Assembly: GCA_029859185.1 (NCBI GenBank)
Contig: JAOUDR010000115.1
Span: forward strand, 1 to 7,853
Source: Gemmatimonadota bacterium
GTDB taxonomy: Bacteria; Gemmatimonadota; Gemmatimonadetes; Gemmatimonadales; GWC2-71-9
Direction of reading: 5' to 3'
DNA length: 7,853 nucleotides
In this document: positions 1 through 6,532 of the stretch, piece after piece
Layout of the letters: each line of letters begins with the position of its first letter
Numbering within the stretch: the stretch's first letter is position 1
Translations under genes and position numbers: made by a program
The notes under the pieces: model-generated
What the model was told of the DNA's origin: nothing
The model's database searches: none
Seen by the model: the letters and a program-made list of their open reading frames with translations, nothing else

Positions 1-1
1 G

Positions 2-913
2 TTCCAGGCCGCGAATGCCCAGGAGATGATGATCAAGCGGCTGACGGACGACCCGTTACCCCTGGGCGTGGCGCGTCCGGACATCGTCTTCCCCACGGCA
101 CTCGAGGAAGCCGTGCGGCACGCGCTGGGACGGATGCCGTCGGAGCGGTACGCCACCGCCGTCGAGTTCGCGCACGACGTGTCGAGCGCGGTGGCCGGCA
201 TGGGCGCGGCCGCGACCGCAGCACCGACAGAGGATGCCACCCAGATCCTCAGTCCGCAGGACGCGCCGACCGCGCCGGCGCTCACCCCGACCCGGGTGCG
301 CACGGCGGCCTCGACTGCACCCACCCCGGCCACCCCAACGACACCGCAGCCCCAGGTTCCGTCGCCAACCGCGCCAACAAGGAAGAAGGCACCGGTGGCA
401 GCGATCGCGGCGATGGCGGTCTTGATCGTCACCGGTGGCGGCTACGCGGCGCTCAAGGCGTTCGGCAGCTCCGGCGAGCCGGAGACCGGACTCGACACCG
501 CGTCGGTGGCGACACCCGACTCCCAGCAAACCGGTGGCCAGCCCGGCGGCGGGCAGCGGCCGGGACGGAACCGCGACACGGCGGGCGGCGGGACCGCGCC
601 CGACACGGGGGGGCGGGTCATCCCCGTGGCGCAGGTGGACACCGCCGCCATCGCAGGCGAACTTCAGGACTTGTTCGACAGGCTGCCGGTCGATGGCCCG
701 GCCAATCCAGCCGACCTGCGTCGGCTGGACGCCATCATGAGTGATTCGTTGGTGCCCCTGGCCCTCCGCACGAGGGCGGCTGAGAACGCGGCGCAGGGGT
801 ACTACGCAAGCGGAAACCAGACACTCGCGTGCGCGCGGATCCGGCAGGCCATGACCTGGACGCCGGGCACAGCCTTGCACCAAACGCTTTTTACCTCGTA
901 CGAGTGCAGGTAA
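2..913 (+). CDS. Ser/Thr protein kinase, C-terminal part (5' end outside window)
   Basis: The reading frame is open from base 2, so the start lies upstream; 303 residues are visible. The first ~60 look like the end of a Hanks-type kinase C-lobe: a Pro-rich stretch, then GRMPSERYATAVEFAHDV, which fits the conserved subdomain XI pattern (Arg after a P-x-x-R/E, followed by an aromatic and an A-x-E-F helix). A long Pro/Thr/Ala-rich linker follows, then basic residues (TRKK) and one hydrophobic helix (about bases 392-454), then a Gly/Asp/Thr-rich linker and a ~90-residue, probably helical domain with two cysteines (LACAR and SYEC). The inferred topology is a cytoplasmic kinase with a periplasmic C-terminal sensor. 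No PASTA repeats are visible. The catalytic loop and P-loop are outside the window, so activity cannot be judged. The stop codon TAA overlaps the next gene's ATG, which implies cotranslation with the phosphatase. The kinase identity is likely but rests on a short C-lobe fragment plus context. Confidence 0.85.
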   Translation, partial: FQAANAQEMMIKRLTDDPLPLGVARPDIVFPTALEEAVRHALGRMPSERYATAVEFAHDVSSAVAGMGAAATAAPTEDATQILSPQDAPTAPALTPTRVRTAASTAPTPATPTTPQPQVPSPTAPTRKKAPVAAIAAMAVLIVTGGGYAALKAFGSSGEPETGLDTASVATPDSQQTGGQPGGGQRPGRNRDTAGGGTAPDTGGRVIPVAQVDTAAIAGELQDLFDRLPVDGPANPADLRRLDAIMSDSLVPLALRTRAAENAAQGYYASGNQTLACARIRQAMTWTPGTALHQTLFTSYECR

Positions 914-1938
914 TGGGACTCTTCGGATCGAAGAAGCCTCAAATCAAGATCACGGTCTTCGGCAAGACCGATCTCGGGCGTACCCGGGACCACAACGAGG
1001 ACTCGTTCCTCGTCGCGGACCTCACGACCGGGGAGGCCTCGTTGCAGCCCAGCGTGCGGGAGCACGTCCTCGGTCCCAAGGGCACGCTACTGCTCGTGGC
1101 CGACGGCATGGGCGGGGCGGCGTCGGGTGAGGTGGCGAGCCAGCTCGCGATCGAGACCGTCTACAGTCATCTCGAACAGAGCTGGTGTGCCGGCGACGGG
1201 GCGAGCCCCGAGGAATTCGCCACGCACCTCAAGGAAGCCGTCGAGGCCACCAACCTGCGGATCTACACGGCGGCCCGTGAGCGGCCGGAGCACAAGGGGA
1301 TGGGCACAACGGCCACCGCCGTCGGCGTTCTGAGCGACCAGCTCTACCTGGCCCAGGTGGGGGACTCGCGCGCCTATCTCGTCCGCGGCGGCGAGGCCAC
1401 GCAGCTCACCAAGGACCAGTCCCTGATGCAGCGGCTGGTGGACGCCGGGGAGCTGACCGAAGAAGAGGCCGAGAAAAGCGAGCGCAAGAACATCATTCTC
1501 CAGGCGCTCGGTCCCGACCAGAAAGTGAAGGTGGATCTGACCCACCAGTCCGTCCGGAAGGGCGACGTGATCGTCGTCTGCTCGGACGGCCTCTCCGGTC
1601 AGGTCAAGAAGGAAGAGATCGCGGCCATCGTCGCGCCGCCCGACAAAGACCTCGTGGCGGCGTCGGGAGAACTGATCGACCTCGCCAACGAGCGGGGGGG
1701 ACCGGACAACATCACCGTCGTCATTGCGCGGCTTTCGGGGGACGGCCTGCCGGATGCCAAGGCGGGCGATCGGGTGGGCCACCAGGCGTACCACCTGCTC
1801 GACGGGGAGTCCACGACGGAGCCCGTCCCGGTCTACACCGGCAGTCCACCCCCAGAGCCGAAGGGTGCGGCTCTGGCCCTCGTGGTCGCGTCGCTCGCGG
1901 TGCTCGGGCTCGCCGCGGTGATCTACGCGCTGACCTGA
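913..1938 (+). CDS. PP2C-family Ser/Thr phosphatase with C-terminal membrane anchor
   Basis: A 341-residue protein expected to dephosphorylate pSer/pThr proteins, in the PrpC/Stp/PstP type of metal-dependent phosphatase. The hallmark motifs appear in order: RDHNEDSF (residues 25-32), VADGMGG (62-68), GMGTTATA (129-136), QVGDSRAYL (148-156), VCSDGLSG (222-229) and GGPDNIT (262-268). The metal-binding Asp positions (D64, D225, D265) are intact. After the catalytic domain comes a Pro-rich linker (about 303-317) and a hydrophobic helix at the extreme C-terminus (about 318-340), so the enzyme looks tail-anchored with its catalytic domain in the cytoplasm. ATG at 913 was chosen over the upstream in-frame ATG at 829 because MGLFGSKK leads straight into the domain, while the extra 28 residues would overlap kinase code. 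The ATG shares one base with the kinase stop (TAATG), a translational-coupling arrangement. It is the natural antagonist of the kinase upstream. Confidence 0.95.
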   Translation: MGLFGSKKPQIKITVFGKTDLGRTRDHNEDSFLVADLTTGEASLQPSVREHVLGPKGTLLLVADGMGGAASGEVASQLAIETVYSHLEQSWCAGDGASPEEFATHLKEAVEATNLRIYTAARERPEHKGMGTTATAVGVLSDQLYLAQVGDSRAYLVRGGEATQLTKDQSLMQRLVDAGELTEEEAEKSERKNIILQALGPDQKVKVDLTHQSVRKGDVIVVCSDGLSGQVKKEEIAAIVAPPDKDLVAASGELIDLANERGGPDNITVVIARLSGDGLPDAKAGDRVGHQAYHLLDGESTTEPVPVYTGSPPPEPKGAALALVVASLAVLGLAAVIYALT

Positions 1939-1951
1939 CCGGTTTCCGGGG

Positions 1952-3397
1952 ATGAAGCTGCAAGTCACGGTGCTGGACGGCGGGCGTGCCGGACTCAGCG
2001 CCGTGTTCTCGGCCGGCGAGGTGACGATCGGCCGCCATCCCGACAGCAGCCTGCAGTTCGATCCCGAGCACGATCTCGACGTCTCGGGTCGCCATGCGGT
2101 ATTCGCCCGGTCCGGCACGCGCTGGATCGTGCGCGACCTGGGAAGCCGGAACGGGACCCTCGTGAACGGACACCCGATCCGCGGCGAGACTACGCTCGAC
2201 GACACCGACCAGGTCCGGATTGGCAACGAGGGACCCACGATCGAGGTGCGGCTGGTCCCGGACTCGGTGCCGGATCGGAAGCCCGACCCCCTCCGCACGG
2301 TGCCCACCGCCCCGAGCGCGCCGGCACCACCGCTCCGGCGCACCACCGGCGTCGAGCGACCGCCGGCCGTCCGGCGATCGAGCACGACACAACGCATCCG
2401 GATCGAGGTGGGCAAGCAAACCCGTACGCTGCGCATCCTGAGTGGGATCCTCGTCGTCGTGATCCTGGCGGGCTCGGGCTACGTCCTGTGGGATCGGCAG
2501 CAGCAGGCGGCGGAGCGCTCGCGGGAGCGGGCGGCGTTCCAGGCGCGCCTCGACAGCATTGTCGCGGCGTCCGAGGCGTCGATCGTCCGGCTGCGGGGAG
2601 AGATGGACGGCTTGGTCGCCGCGCTCCAGCGCTCGCAGGATCAGGTGCAGCAACTGCAGCGCGACCTGGTCAGTGCGGAGGCGGCGGGCCAGACGAGCGA
2701 AGTCGCACGGCTCCGCCGCGCACTCACCGGCGCCACGCAGTCGCTGGCCCTGCAGCAAGCCGCTGCGCGCGTGGATTTCCAGCGCATCTACGAGCTGCGG
2801 AACCCCGCGGTCGCGATGATCTGGACGGAGTTTGGACCTGGAGACGTGACGACCGGGACCGCTTTTGCCGTCACCCCGGATGGGGTGATGATCACCAACC
2901 GGCACGTCGTGTACGGCGCGGATGGCTCCCGCCAGCCGCGGCGGCTCGCCATCCAGTTCAGCAATTCCCGACAGGTCTGGCGGGCGACCGCGCTCGGCGC
3001 GAGTGCCGAAGCGGACCTGGCGGCGATCCGGGTCCAGGGCATCGTGGGCCAGGTACCCACGATCCCGCTCCCCGACAGCGTCACGACCCGAACCGGGGAC
3101 CCGATCGCCACCATCGGATTCCCGCTGGGTACGGAGCTGCCCATGCGGGGGCGTGGCGAGGAGAACCTCGTCCGGACGACGCTCACCGCCGGCACCATTG
3201 CCAAGGCCCTGCCAGACGAGCTCCAGATCGACGGCTATGGCGCGGAGGGAGCGAGCGGCAGCCCCATCTTCGATGGGGCCGGGAACCTGCTTGGCGTCCT
3301 GTACGGCGGTGAGGCCGGCAGCAATGGCCGCGTCGTCTACGCGGTGCCGGTGCCCTACGTCACCGCCCTGCTGGCCTCGCTGAACATATCTTTCTAG
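1952..3397 (+). CDS. FHA-domain, single-pass membrane, coiled-coil trypsin-like serine protease
   Basis: A 481-residue fusion. Residues ~5-100 are an FHA domain, which binds phosphothreonine: GRHPDSSL (27-34), VSGRHAVF (44-51) and SRNGTLVNG (65-73) carry the conserved Gly-Arg, Ser, His and Asn-Gly positions. A basic, Pro- and Thr-rich linker (~105-158) leads to a hydrophobic helix (~160-180). A heptad-like Gln/Arg/Leu-rich segment (~183-275) probably forms a coiled coil. Residues ~283-481 are an HtrA/trypsin-fold protease with a complete predicted triad: His318 (TNRHVV), Asp355 (AEADLAAI) and Ser435 (GASGSP). The spacing suits the S1C type, but there is no PDZ domain after it. The basic linker places FHA in the cytoplasm and the protease in the periplasm. 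The gene starts 13 bases after the phosphatase stop; only a weak G-rich ribosome site precedes the ATG. The substrate is unknown. Domain calls are firm; the signalling role is inferred. Confidence 0.93.
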   Translation: MKLQVTVLDGGRAGLSAVFSAGEVTIGRHPDSSLQFDPEHDLDVSGRHAVFARSGTRWIVRDLGSRNGTLVNGHPIRGETTLDDTDQVRIGNEGPTIEVRLVPDSVPDRKPDPLRTVPTAPSAPAPPLRRTTGVERPPAVRRSSTTQRIRIEVGKQTRTLRILSGILVVVILAGSGYVLWDRQQQAAERSRERAAFQARLDSIVAASEASIVRLRGEMDGLVAALQRSQDQVQQLQRDLVSAEAAGQTSEVARLRRALTGATQSLALQQAAARVDFQRIYELRNPAVAMIWTEFGPGDVTTGTAFAVTPDGVMITNRHVVYGADGSRQPRRLAIQFSNSRQVWRATALGASAEADLAAIRVQGIVGQVPTIPLPDSVTTRTGDPIATIGFPLGTELPMRGRGEENLVRTTLTAGTIAKALPDELQIDGYGAEGASGSPIFDGAGNLLGVLYGGEAGSNGRVVYAVPVPYVTALLASLNISF

Positions 3398-3415
3398 ATT
3401 CTCAGCCCTTTTGAC

Positions 3416-3420
3416 AGGAG
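3416..3420 (+). promoter_or_regulatory. Shine-Dalgarno AGGAG for the lipoprotein gene
   Basis: AGGAG lies seven bases before the ATG at 3428 and is the clearest ribosome binding site in the window. The other genes in this block rely on overlaps or weak G-rich sites. It fixes the lipoprotein start and may give this gene higher translation than its operon partners. Confidence 0.8.
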
Positions 3421-3427
3421 TGCCAGC

Positions 3428-3970
3428 ATGCGTACCCTATGGCCCCTGCTCGCCGGCGCGCTCGTGCTCGGCGCGTGCGACATCACCAACCCACCGAACT
3501 GGACCGCCGACTACCTGTTTCCGCTCAACTTCCCCGCCGTGGACCTGTCCGGGATCCCCGGTGGCGTGATCCCGATCGACAGCGTCAGCTTCACGACCCC
3601 GGTCATCACGCAGGATGCCGAAGAGGGACTCGTGGGGCGGATCCTCCAGAGTGAGGATCTCGCGGCGCTTCGGGCCGAGGTCATCCTCCGCACGACGCTC
3701 GACGTGACGGGCGCGGTCGAGTTGTCGATCGCCACGTCGCAGGCCGGTCTGTTCGATCCGGCGCAGTCCCTCACGACGACCATCTCGGTCAGTCAGGGTA
3801 CGAACACCTCGTTCGTGGACGCGAATCTGGCGGTCTTCAAGGGCGCCACCACGCTCTACTTCCAGTCCAACGTGACGGTCGCCGGACCGAACGGCAGCAT
3901 CGCCGTCCCGCCAGGCTCCGAGATCGGCATTGGGGTCAACTTCATCGGCACCGTCCGGGTGTCCAAGTGA
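3428..3970 (+). CDS. Small predicted lipoprotein, family not recognised
   Basis: A 180-residue protein. The N-terminus MRTLWPLLAGALVLGAC is a lipoprotein signal peptide with lipobox L14-G15-A16-C17, so the mature protein should start at Cys17 and be lipid-anchored. Residue +2 is Asp, which in enterobacteria favours inner-membrane retention; whether that rule holds here is unknown. The mature part begins with an aromatic, Pro-rich segment (NPPNWTADYLFPLNFP). It continues with alternating polar/hydrophobic stretches (for example AVELSIATS, TTLYFQSNVTV, IGIGVNFIGTVRVSK), suggesting an all-beta sandwich. There are no other cysteines and no catalytic motif that I recognise. It starts 30 bases after the protease gene behind a good AGGAG. 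Its stop overlaps the ribosome site of the outer-membrane protein gene downstream, so the two are probably made together. Export and lipidation are well supported; function is unknown. Confidence 0.85.
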   Translation: MRTLWPLLAGALVLGACDITNPPNWTADYLFPLNFPAVDLSGIPGGVIPIDSVSFTTPVITQDAEEGLVGRILQSEDLAALRAEVILRTTLDVTGAVELSIATSQAGLFDPAQSLTTTISVSQGTNTSFVDANLAVFKGATTLYFQSNVTVAGPNGSIAVPPGSEIGIGVNFIGTVRVSK

Positions 3971-3972
3971 GG
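3969..3972 (+). promoter_or_regulatory. GAGG ribosome site deciding the start of the barrel gene
   Basis: GAGG overlaps the lipoprotein stop codon TGA (3968-3970) and lies six bases before the ATG at 3979. This supports 3979 as the start rather than the in-frame GTG at 3967, and implies translational coupling to the lipoprotein. Confidence 0.55.
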
Positions 3973-3978
3973 CCGGCC

Positions 3979-5286
3979 ATGCGAATCCACGCGTTCGTGC
4001 TTGCCGCCCTCGTCATCGGACCCACGATGGCCGCCGCACAGTCTGGACAGTCCACTGCCCGCGCCCTCGCGATGGGTCGAAGCATGACGGCCTCGGCCCG
4101 GGGGTACGAGGCCATCGTGTGGAACCCGGCGCTGCTGGGGACCCGCAATCGACCGAAGTTCTCGATCAACATCGCGCAGGTGGGACTCTCGACCCGGAGC
4201 AACGTGCTCTCTCCCAGCGAGCTCTGGCGGTACTACACCAGTGATTCGCTGTCGCAGCAGGACAAGACCGACATCCTGGACAAGGTCCGGGCAACGAGTG
4301 ACTCCACGTTCGGGGTCGGCGCGCTGGCGGACGTCATGGCAATCTCGGTCACGGTCGGCAATTTCGGAATCTCGCTCACCGGCACGGCGGGCGACGCGGA
4401 CGCGGCGGTCGGCGATGATGCCATCGAGTTGATCCTGTTCGGCAACACCGCGCGCCGCGCGCCGGGCGAGCGGTACGTCGGTCCTGGCTCCCGTGGCGCG
4501 GGTCTCTCCGTCGCCACCCTCGCCGCAAGCTGGGGCCAGGGCATCGCGGTGCCCGTGGGTCACCTGGCGGTGGGCGCCACGGCGAAGTTGCGGCGTGGCC
4601 TTTTGGCCGGCGGCGGCAACAGCCTGGGATCCTACGTGCAGAACGCCCCCAACTTCGAGGCGCGCGCCGGCTACCAGGTGGTGTACTTCGATCCGGACGT
4701 GAGCCTCAACAACGGCTCAGGATTCGGGCTCGACCTCGGCGCCGCGTATGACTTCGTGTCCGGCATCCGGATCGCCGCGGCGATCGAGAACGTCTTCTCG
4801 ACGATGAGCTGGAAAGACGAGAAGCTCCGCTACAAGCAGGAGGAATACCAGCTGCTGCAGAGCGCGGATGGGTCCAGCTACGCTGACTCGACGATCAGCG
4901 ACGTCGATGTCGCCTACAATCCCGCGGACGCGACGCAGAAGGCCCTGCGGGACTCGCTGCTGGGTGTACATCCGTTTGCCACCAAGCTGCGCCTCGGCGG
5001 CCAGATGACCGTCGGTCCGGTGCTCCTCGCCGGAGACGCGGTCTTCAAGCTGAGCGACGGCATCGTCCCGGGTGCCGGCCAGCGCCTGAGCGTCGGGGCC
5101 GAGCTGCCGATTGCGGTGATGCGCTTTCGCGGCGGTCTGGCGTCCGACTTCGACGGTGGGTTTGCCGCCTCCGCCGGCATCGGCTTCAAGGCCGGTCCAG
5201 TGCTGGTGGACTTCGCGGGGGCTATCACGCCTGGCGGGGACCGGAAGGGGCTGACGATCGGGATGGGGATAGCGGTGATGCCATAG
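3979..5286 (+). CDS. Outer-membrane beta-barrel protein, PorV/DUF5723-like
   Basis: A 435-residue protein with a Sec signal peptide (MRIHAFVLAALVIGPTMAAA, cleavage probably near AAAQ-S). The mature N-terminus has the typical FadL/PorV-superfamily opening: STARALAMGRSMTASARGY followed by EAIVWNPALLG, matching the usual A-M-G-x-A-x-x-A ... WNPA pattern. A W-x-Y-Y ... DKTDILDKV segment and the VGNFGISLTG strand resemble DUF5723 proteins. The rest alternates Gly-rich and hydrophobic strands with polar loops, ending in a strand-like GLTIGMGIAVMP. The expected location is the outer membrane; a porin, transport or secretion-accessory role is possible but not shown by the sequence. ATG at 3979 is preferred because GAGG sits six bases before it. 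The GTG at 3967, overlapping the lipoprotein stop by four bases, would only add RPA residues in front of the signal peptide. It is the last gene of the block, followed by a hairpin. Confidence 0.85.
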   Translation: MRIHAFVLAALVIGPTMAAAQSGQSTARALAMGRSMTASARGYEAIVWNPALLGTRNRPKFSINIAQVGLSTRSNVLSPSELWRYYTSDSLSQQDKTDILDKVRATSDSTFGVGALADVMAISVTVGNFGISLTGTAGDADAAVGDDAIELILFGNTARRAPGERYVGPGSRGAGLSVATLAASWGQGIAVPVGHLAVGATAKLRRGLLAGGGNSLGSYVQNAPNFEARAGYQVVYFDPDVSLNNGSGFGLDLGAAYDFVSGIRIAAAIENVFSTMSWKDEKLRYKQEEYQLLQSADGSSYADSTISDVDVAYNPADATQKALRDSLLGVHPFATKLRLGGQMTVGPVLLAGDAVFKLSDGIVPGAGQRLSVGAELPIAVMRFRGGLASDFDGGFAASAGIGFKAGPVLVDFAGAITPGGDRKGLTIGMGIAVMP

Positions 5287-5290
5287 CACA

Positions 5291-5330
5291 GGCGATGTAG
5301 GGCGATGGCGGGCGATGAGTGGCGATGGGT
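5291..5330. repeat. Four 10-bp tandem units GGCGATGNNN
   Basis: Four consecutive units with a constant GGCGATG and three variable bases: GGCGATGTAG, GGCGATGGCG, GGCGATGAGT and GGCGATGGGT. They begin five bases after the barrel gene's stop and end inside the hairpin, whose left arm is most of unit 3 plus all of unit 4. The right arm repeats the same motif inverted (CATCGCC, CATCACC). The stretch is non-coding on the + strand and lies outside anmK on the - strand. Confidence 0.85.
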
Positions 5331-5360
5331 CTGGGTACCCATCGCCACTCATCACCTGCC
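5307..5360. terminator. Hairpin between convergent genes, probable bidirectional terminator
   Basis: The arms 5314-5330 (GATGAGTGGCGATGGGT) and 5337-5353 (ACCCATCGCCACTCATC) are perfect 17-base inverted repeats around a six-base loop (CTGGGT). Beyond one C-A mismatch (5313/5354) the stem can continue for six more positions with one G-T wobble (5307-5312 with 5355-5360). It lies between the ends of the barrel gene and anmK, which converge, so it is well placed to stop both transcripts. No T-run follows either arm, so it is not a canonical intrinsic terminator. It may also act as a 3' stabilising structure or be a REP-like palindrome. Confidence 0.7.
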
Positions 5361-6532
5361 TAGGCCGGCGTCACCCTCCCCAGTACCCGCTGCCCCGCCG
5401 CCCCCGTGGCGCCCGGCACGTTCCCCGCCCGCCCGTGCAGCGTCAACCAGCCGAGCAGGGCGAACGCCACGGCTTCCTTGGCGTCGCCGTCAAAGAACAG
5501 CTCGTCGAACGACCGGAGGGCGCGTGGCGCGAGCACGTCGCGGAGCCGCGTCACGAGCACCGGGTGGCGAGCCCCGCCGCCGGAAACCACCACCTCCGCG
5601 TCGTCTTCCGGCAGCCAGCGCGTAATCTGATCGGCGATCGTCGCCACGGTCAGCGCCACCGCGGTCGCCACGCAGTCTTCCGTCGACGCATTGGGGCGCC
5701 GCACCTGGATTTCCCGCACCAATCCCGCGGCGAACGCCTCACCGAACGTCTCACGCCCCGTGCTCTTGGGCGGGGGGCCCGCGAAGAACGGGTCGCCCAA
5801 CAGGGCCTGGACGAGTGCGTCCTCGGGGTGACCGGCGGCGGCCAGCTTCCCATCCAGGTCGCACGACAGTCCGGGTCGTAGCTGGCGTACGACCGCGTCC
5901 ATCACGGCGACCCCCGGTCCGGTATCGAACGCGCGAACGGCATCGACGGCGCCCCCGGCCGGCACCCACGTCACGTTCGCCATGCCACCAATGTTGAGGA
6001 GAATCCGTGGCCGATCGATTGCCGCGAACAGTCGCGCGTCGGCGATGGGAACCAGTGGTGCCCCCTGTCCCCCCGCGGCCACGTCCCGGCTGCGGAAGTC
6101 GCTCACCACCGGCACGCCGATGCGCTCGGCGATCACCGCGGGGTCGCCCAACTGGAGCGTGGCGCGCCCCGGCTCGTGCCACACCGTCTGGCCGTGCGAG
6201 GCCACGAACGCCACCTCGTCACTGCCCACGCCGGCGCGAGCGAGTACGGCCTCCACCGCGTCCGCGAACCGGTGACCCAGCATGACGTGCACCATGGCGA
6301 AGTCGCGGGCGGGGCCACCGCCCAGCAGTTGGAGCAGCTGCGCGCGGAAGGCGGGATCGTACGCCGTGGTGTGGAACGCGACGAGTGACGCCTCGGGTCG
6401 GTCACCGGTGAACCGCACCAGCGCCGCGTCCACCCCATCGAGCGACGTGCCGGACATCAGACCCACCGCCAGGACGGGATCGGAGTGGGGTGGGGATGAC
6501 GGGATCACGGGATGACGGGATGATGGGATCAC
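5360..6532 (-). CDS. anmK: 1,6-anhydro-N-acetylmuramic acid kinase
   Basis: A 390-residue cytoplasmic enzyme that uses ATP to open and phosphorylate 1,6-anhydro-MurNAc from cell-wall turnover, giving MurNAc-6-phosphate for MurQ. Family motifs in order: GLMSGTSLDGVDAALV (24-39, nucleotide binding), ASHGQTVWHE (111-120), DFRSRDVAAGGQGAPLVP (145-162), NIGGMANVTW (180-189), FDTGPG (202-207, with Asp203 the presumed general base), KSTGRETF (256-263), VSGGGARHPVL (316-326) and DAKEAVAFALLG (350-361). Length suits the family. The start is uncertain: GTG at 6532 overlaps the murQ stop by four bases (GTGA) and is chosen for that coupling. GTG at 6508 is in frame and gives a normal-length N-terminus. 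The ATG at 6457 would cut away the first strand. Codons before residue ~14 lie in a tandem repeat (VIPSSRHP, VIPSSP), and neither GTG has a ribosome site. Function is secure. Confidence 0.95.
   Translation of the reverse strand: MIPSSRHPVIPSSPPHSDPVLAVGLMSGTSLDGVDAALVRFTGDRPEASLVAFHTTAYDPAFRAQLLQLLGGGPARDFAMVHVMLGHRFADAVEAVLARAGVGSDEVAFVASHGQTVWHEPGRATLQLGDPAVIAERIGVPVVSDFRSRDVAAGGQGAPLVPIADARLFAAIDRPRILLNIGGMANVTWVPAGGAVDAVRAFDTGPGVAVMDAVVRQLRPGLSCDLDGKLAAAGHPEDALVQALLGDPFFAGPPPKSTGRETFGEAFAAGLVREIQVRRPNASTEDCVATAVALTVATIADQITRWLPEDDAEVVVSGGGARHPVLVTRLRDVLAPRALRSFDELFFDGDAKEAVAFALLGWLTLHGRAGNVPGATGAAGQRVLGRVTPA

Noticed and set aside
56..883. - strand reading frame (275 codons) opposite the kinase
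   Set aside because: Covered by the kinase frame, which has clear domain content; the antisense product is Arg-rich and unrecognisable.
1087..2436. Long - strand reading frame (449 codons) opposite the phosphatase and FHA-protease genes
   Set aside because: It spans two well-supported + strand genes, its product is Arg/Pro/Gly-rich with no recognisable motif, and such antisense frames are common in high-GC DNA.
1721..2905. Long - strand reading frame (394 codons) opposite the FHA-protease gene
   Set aside because: Shadow of a real gene: low-complexity Arg-rich translation with no domain or ribosome site.
2488..3312. + strand frame inside the FHA-protease gene in another phase
   Set aside because: Overlaps the coiled coil and protease domain with intact triad; its translation is low-complexity Gly/Ala/Arg.
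3398..3427. Terminator between the protease and lipoprotein genes
   Set aside because: There is a short CTTTT but no inverted repeat that could form a hairpin, so the genes are treated as one unit.
3411..3439. TTGACA before the lipoprotein gene as a -35 box for an internal promoter
   Set aside because: At normal spacing the -10 would lie inside the coding sequence after the ATG and matches poorly (TACCCT); the TTGACA overlaps the AGGAG ribosome site and is likely incidental.
6457..6459. ATG as the start of anmK
   Set aside because: It would start at MSGTSLDG and remove the first beta strand and the Gly-Leu before it, which the family has.
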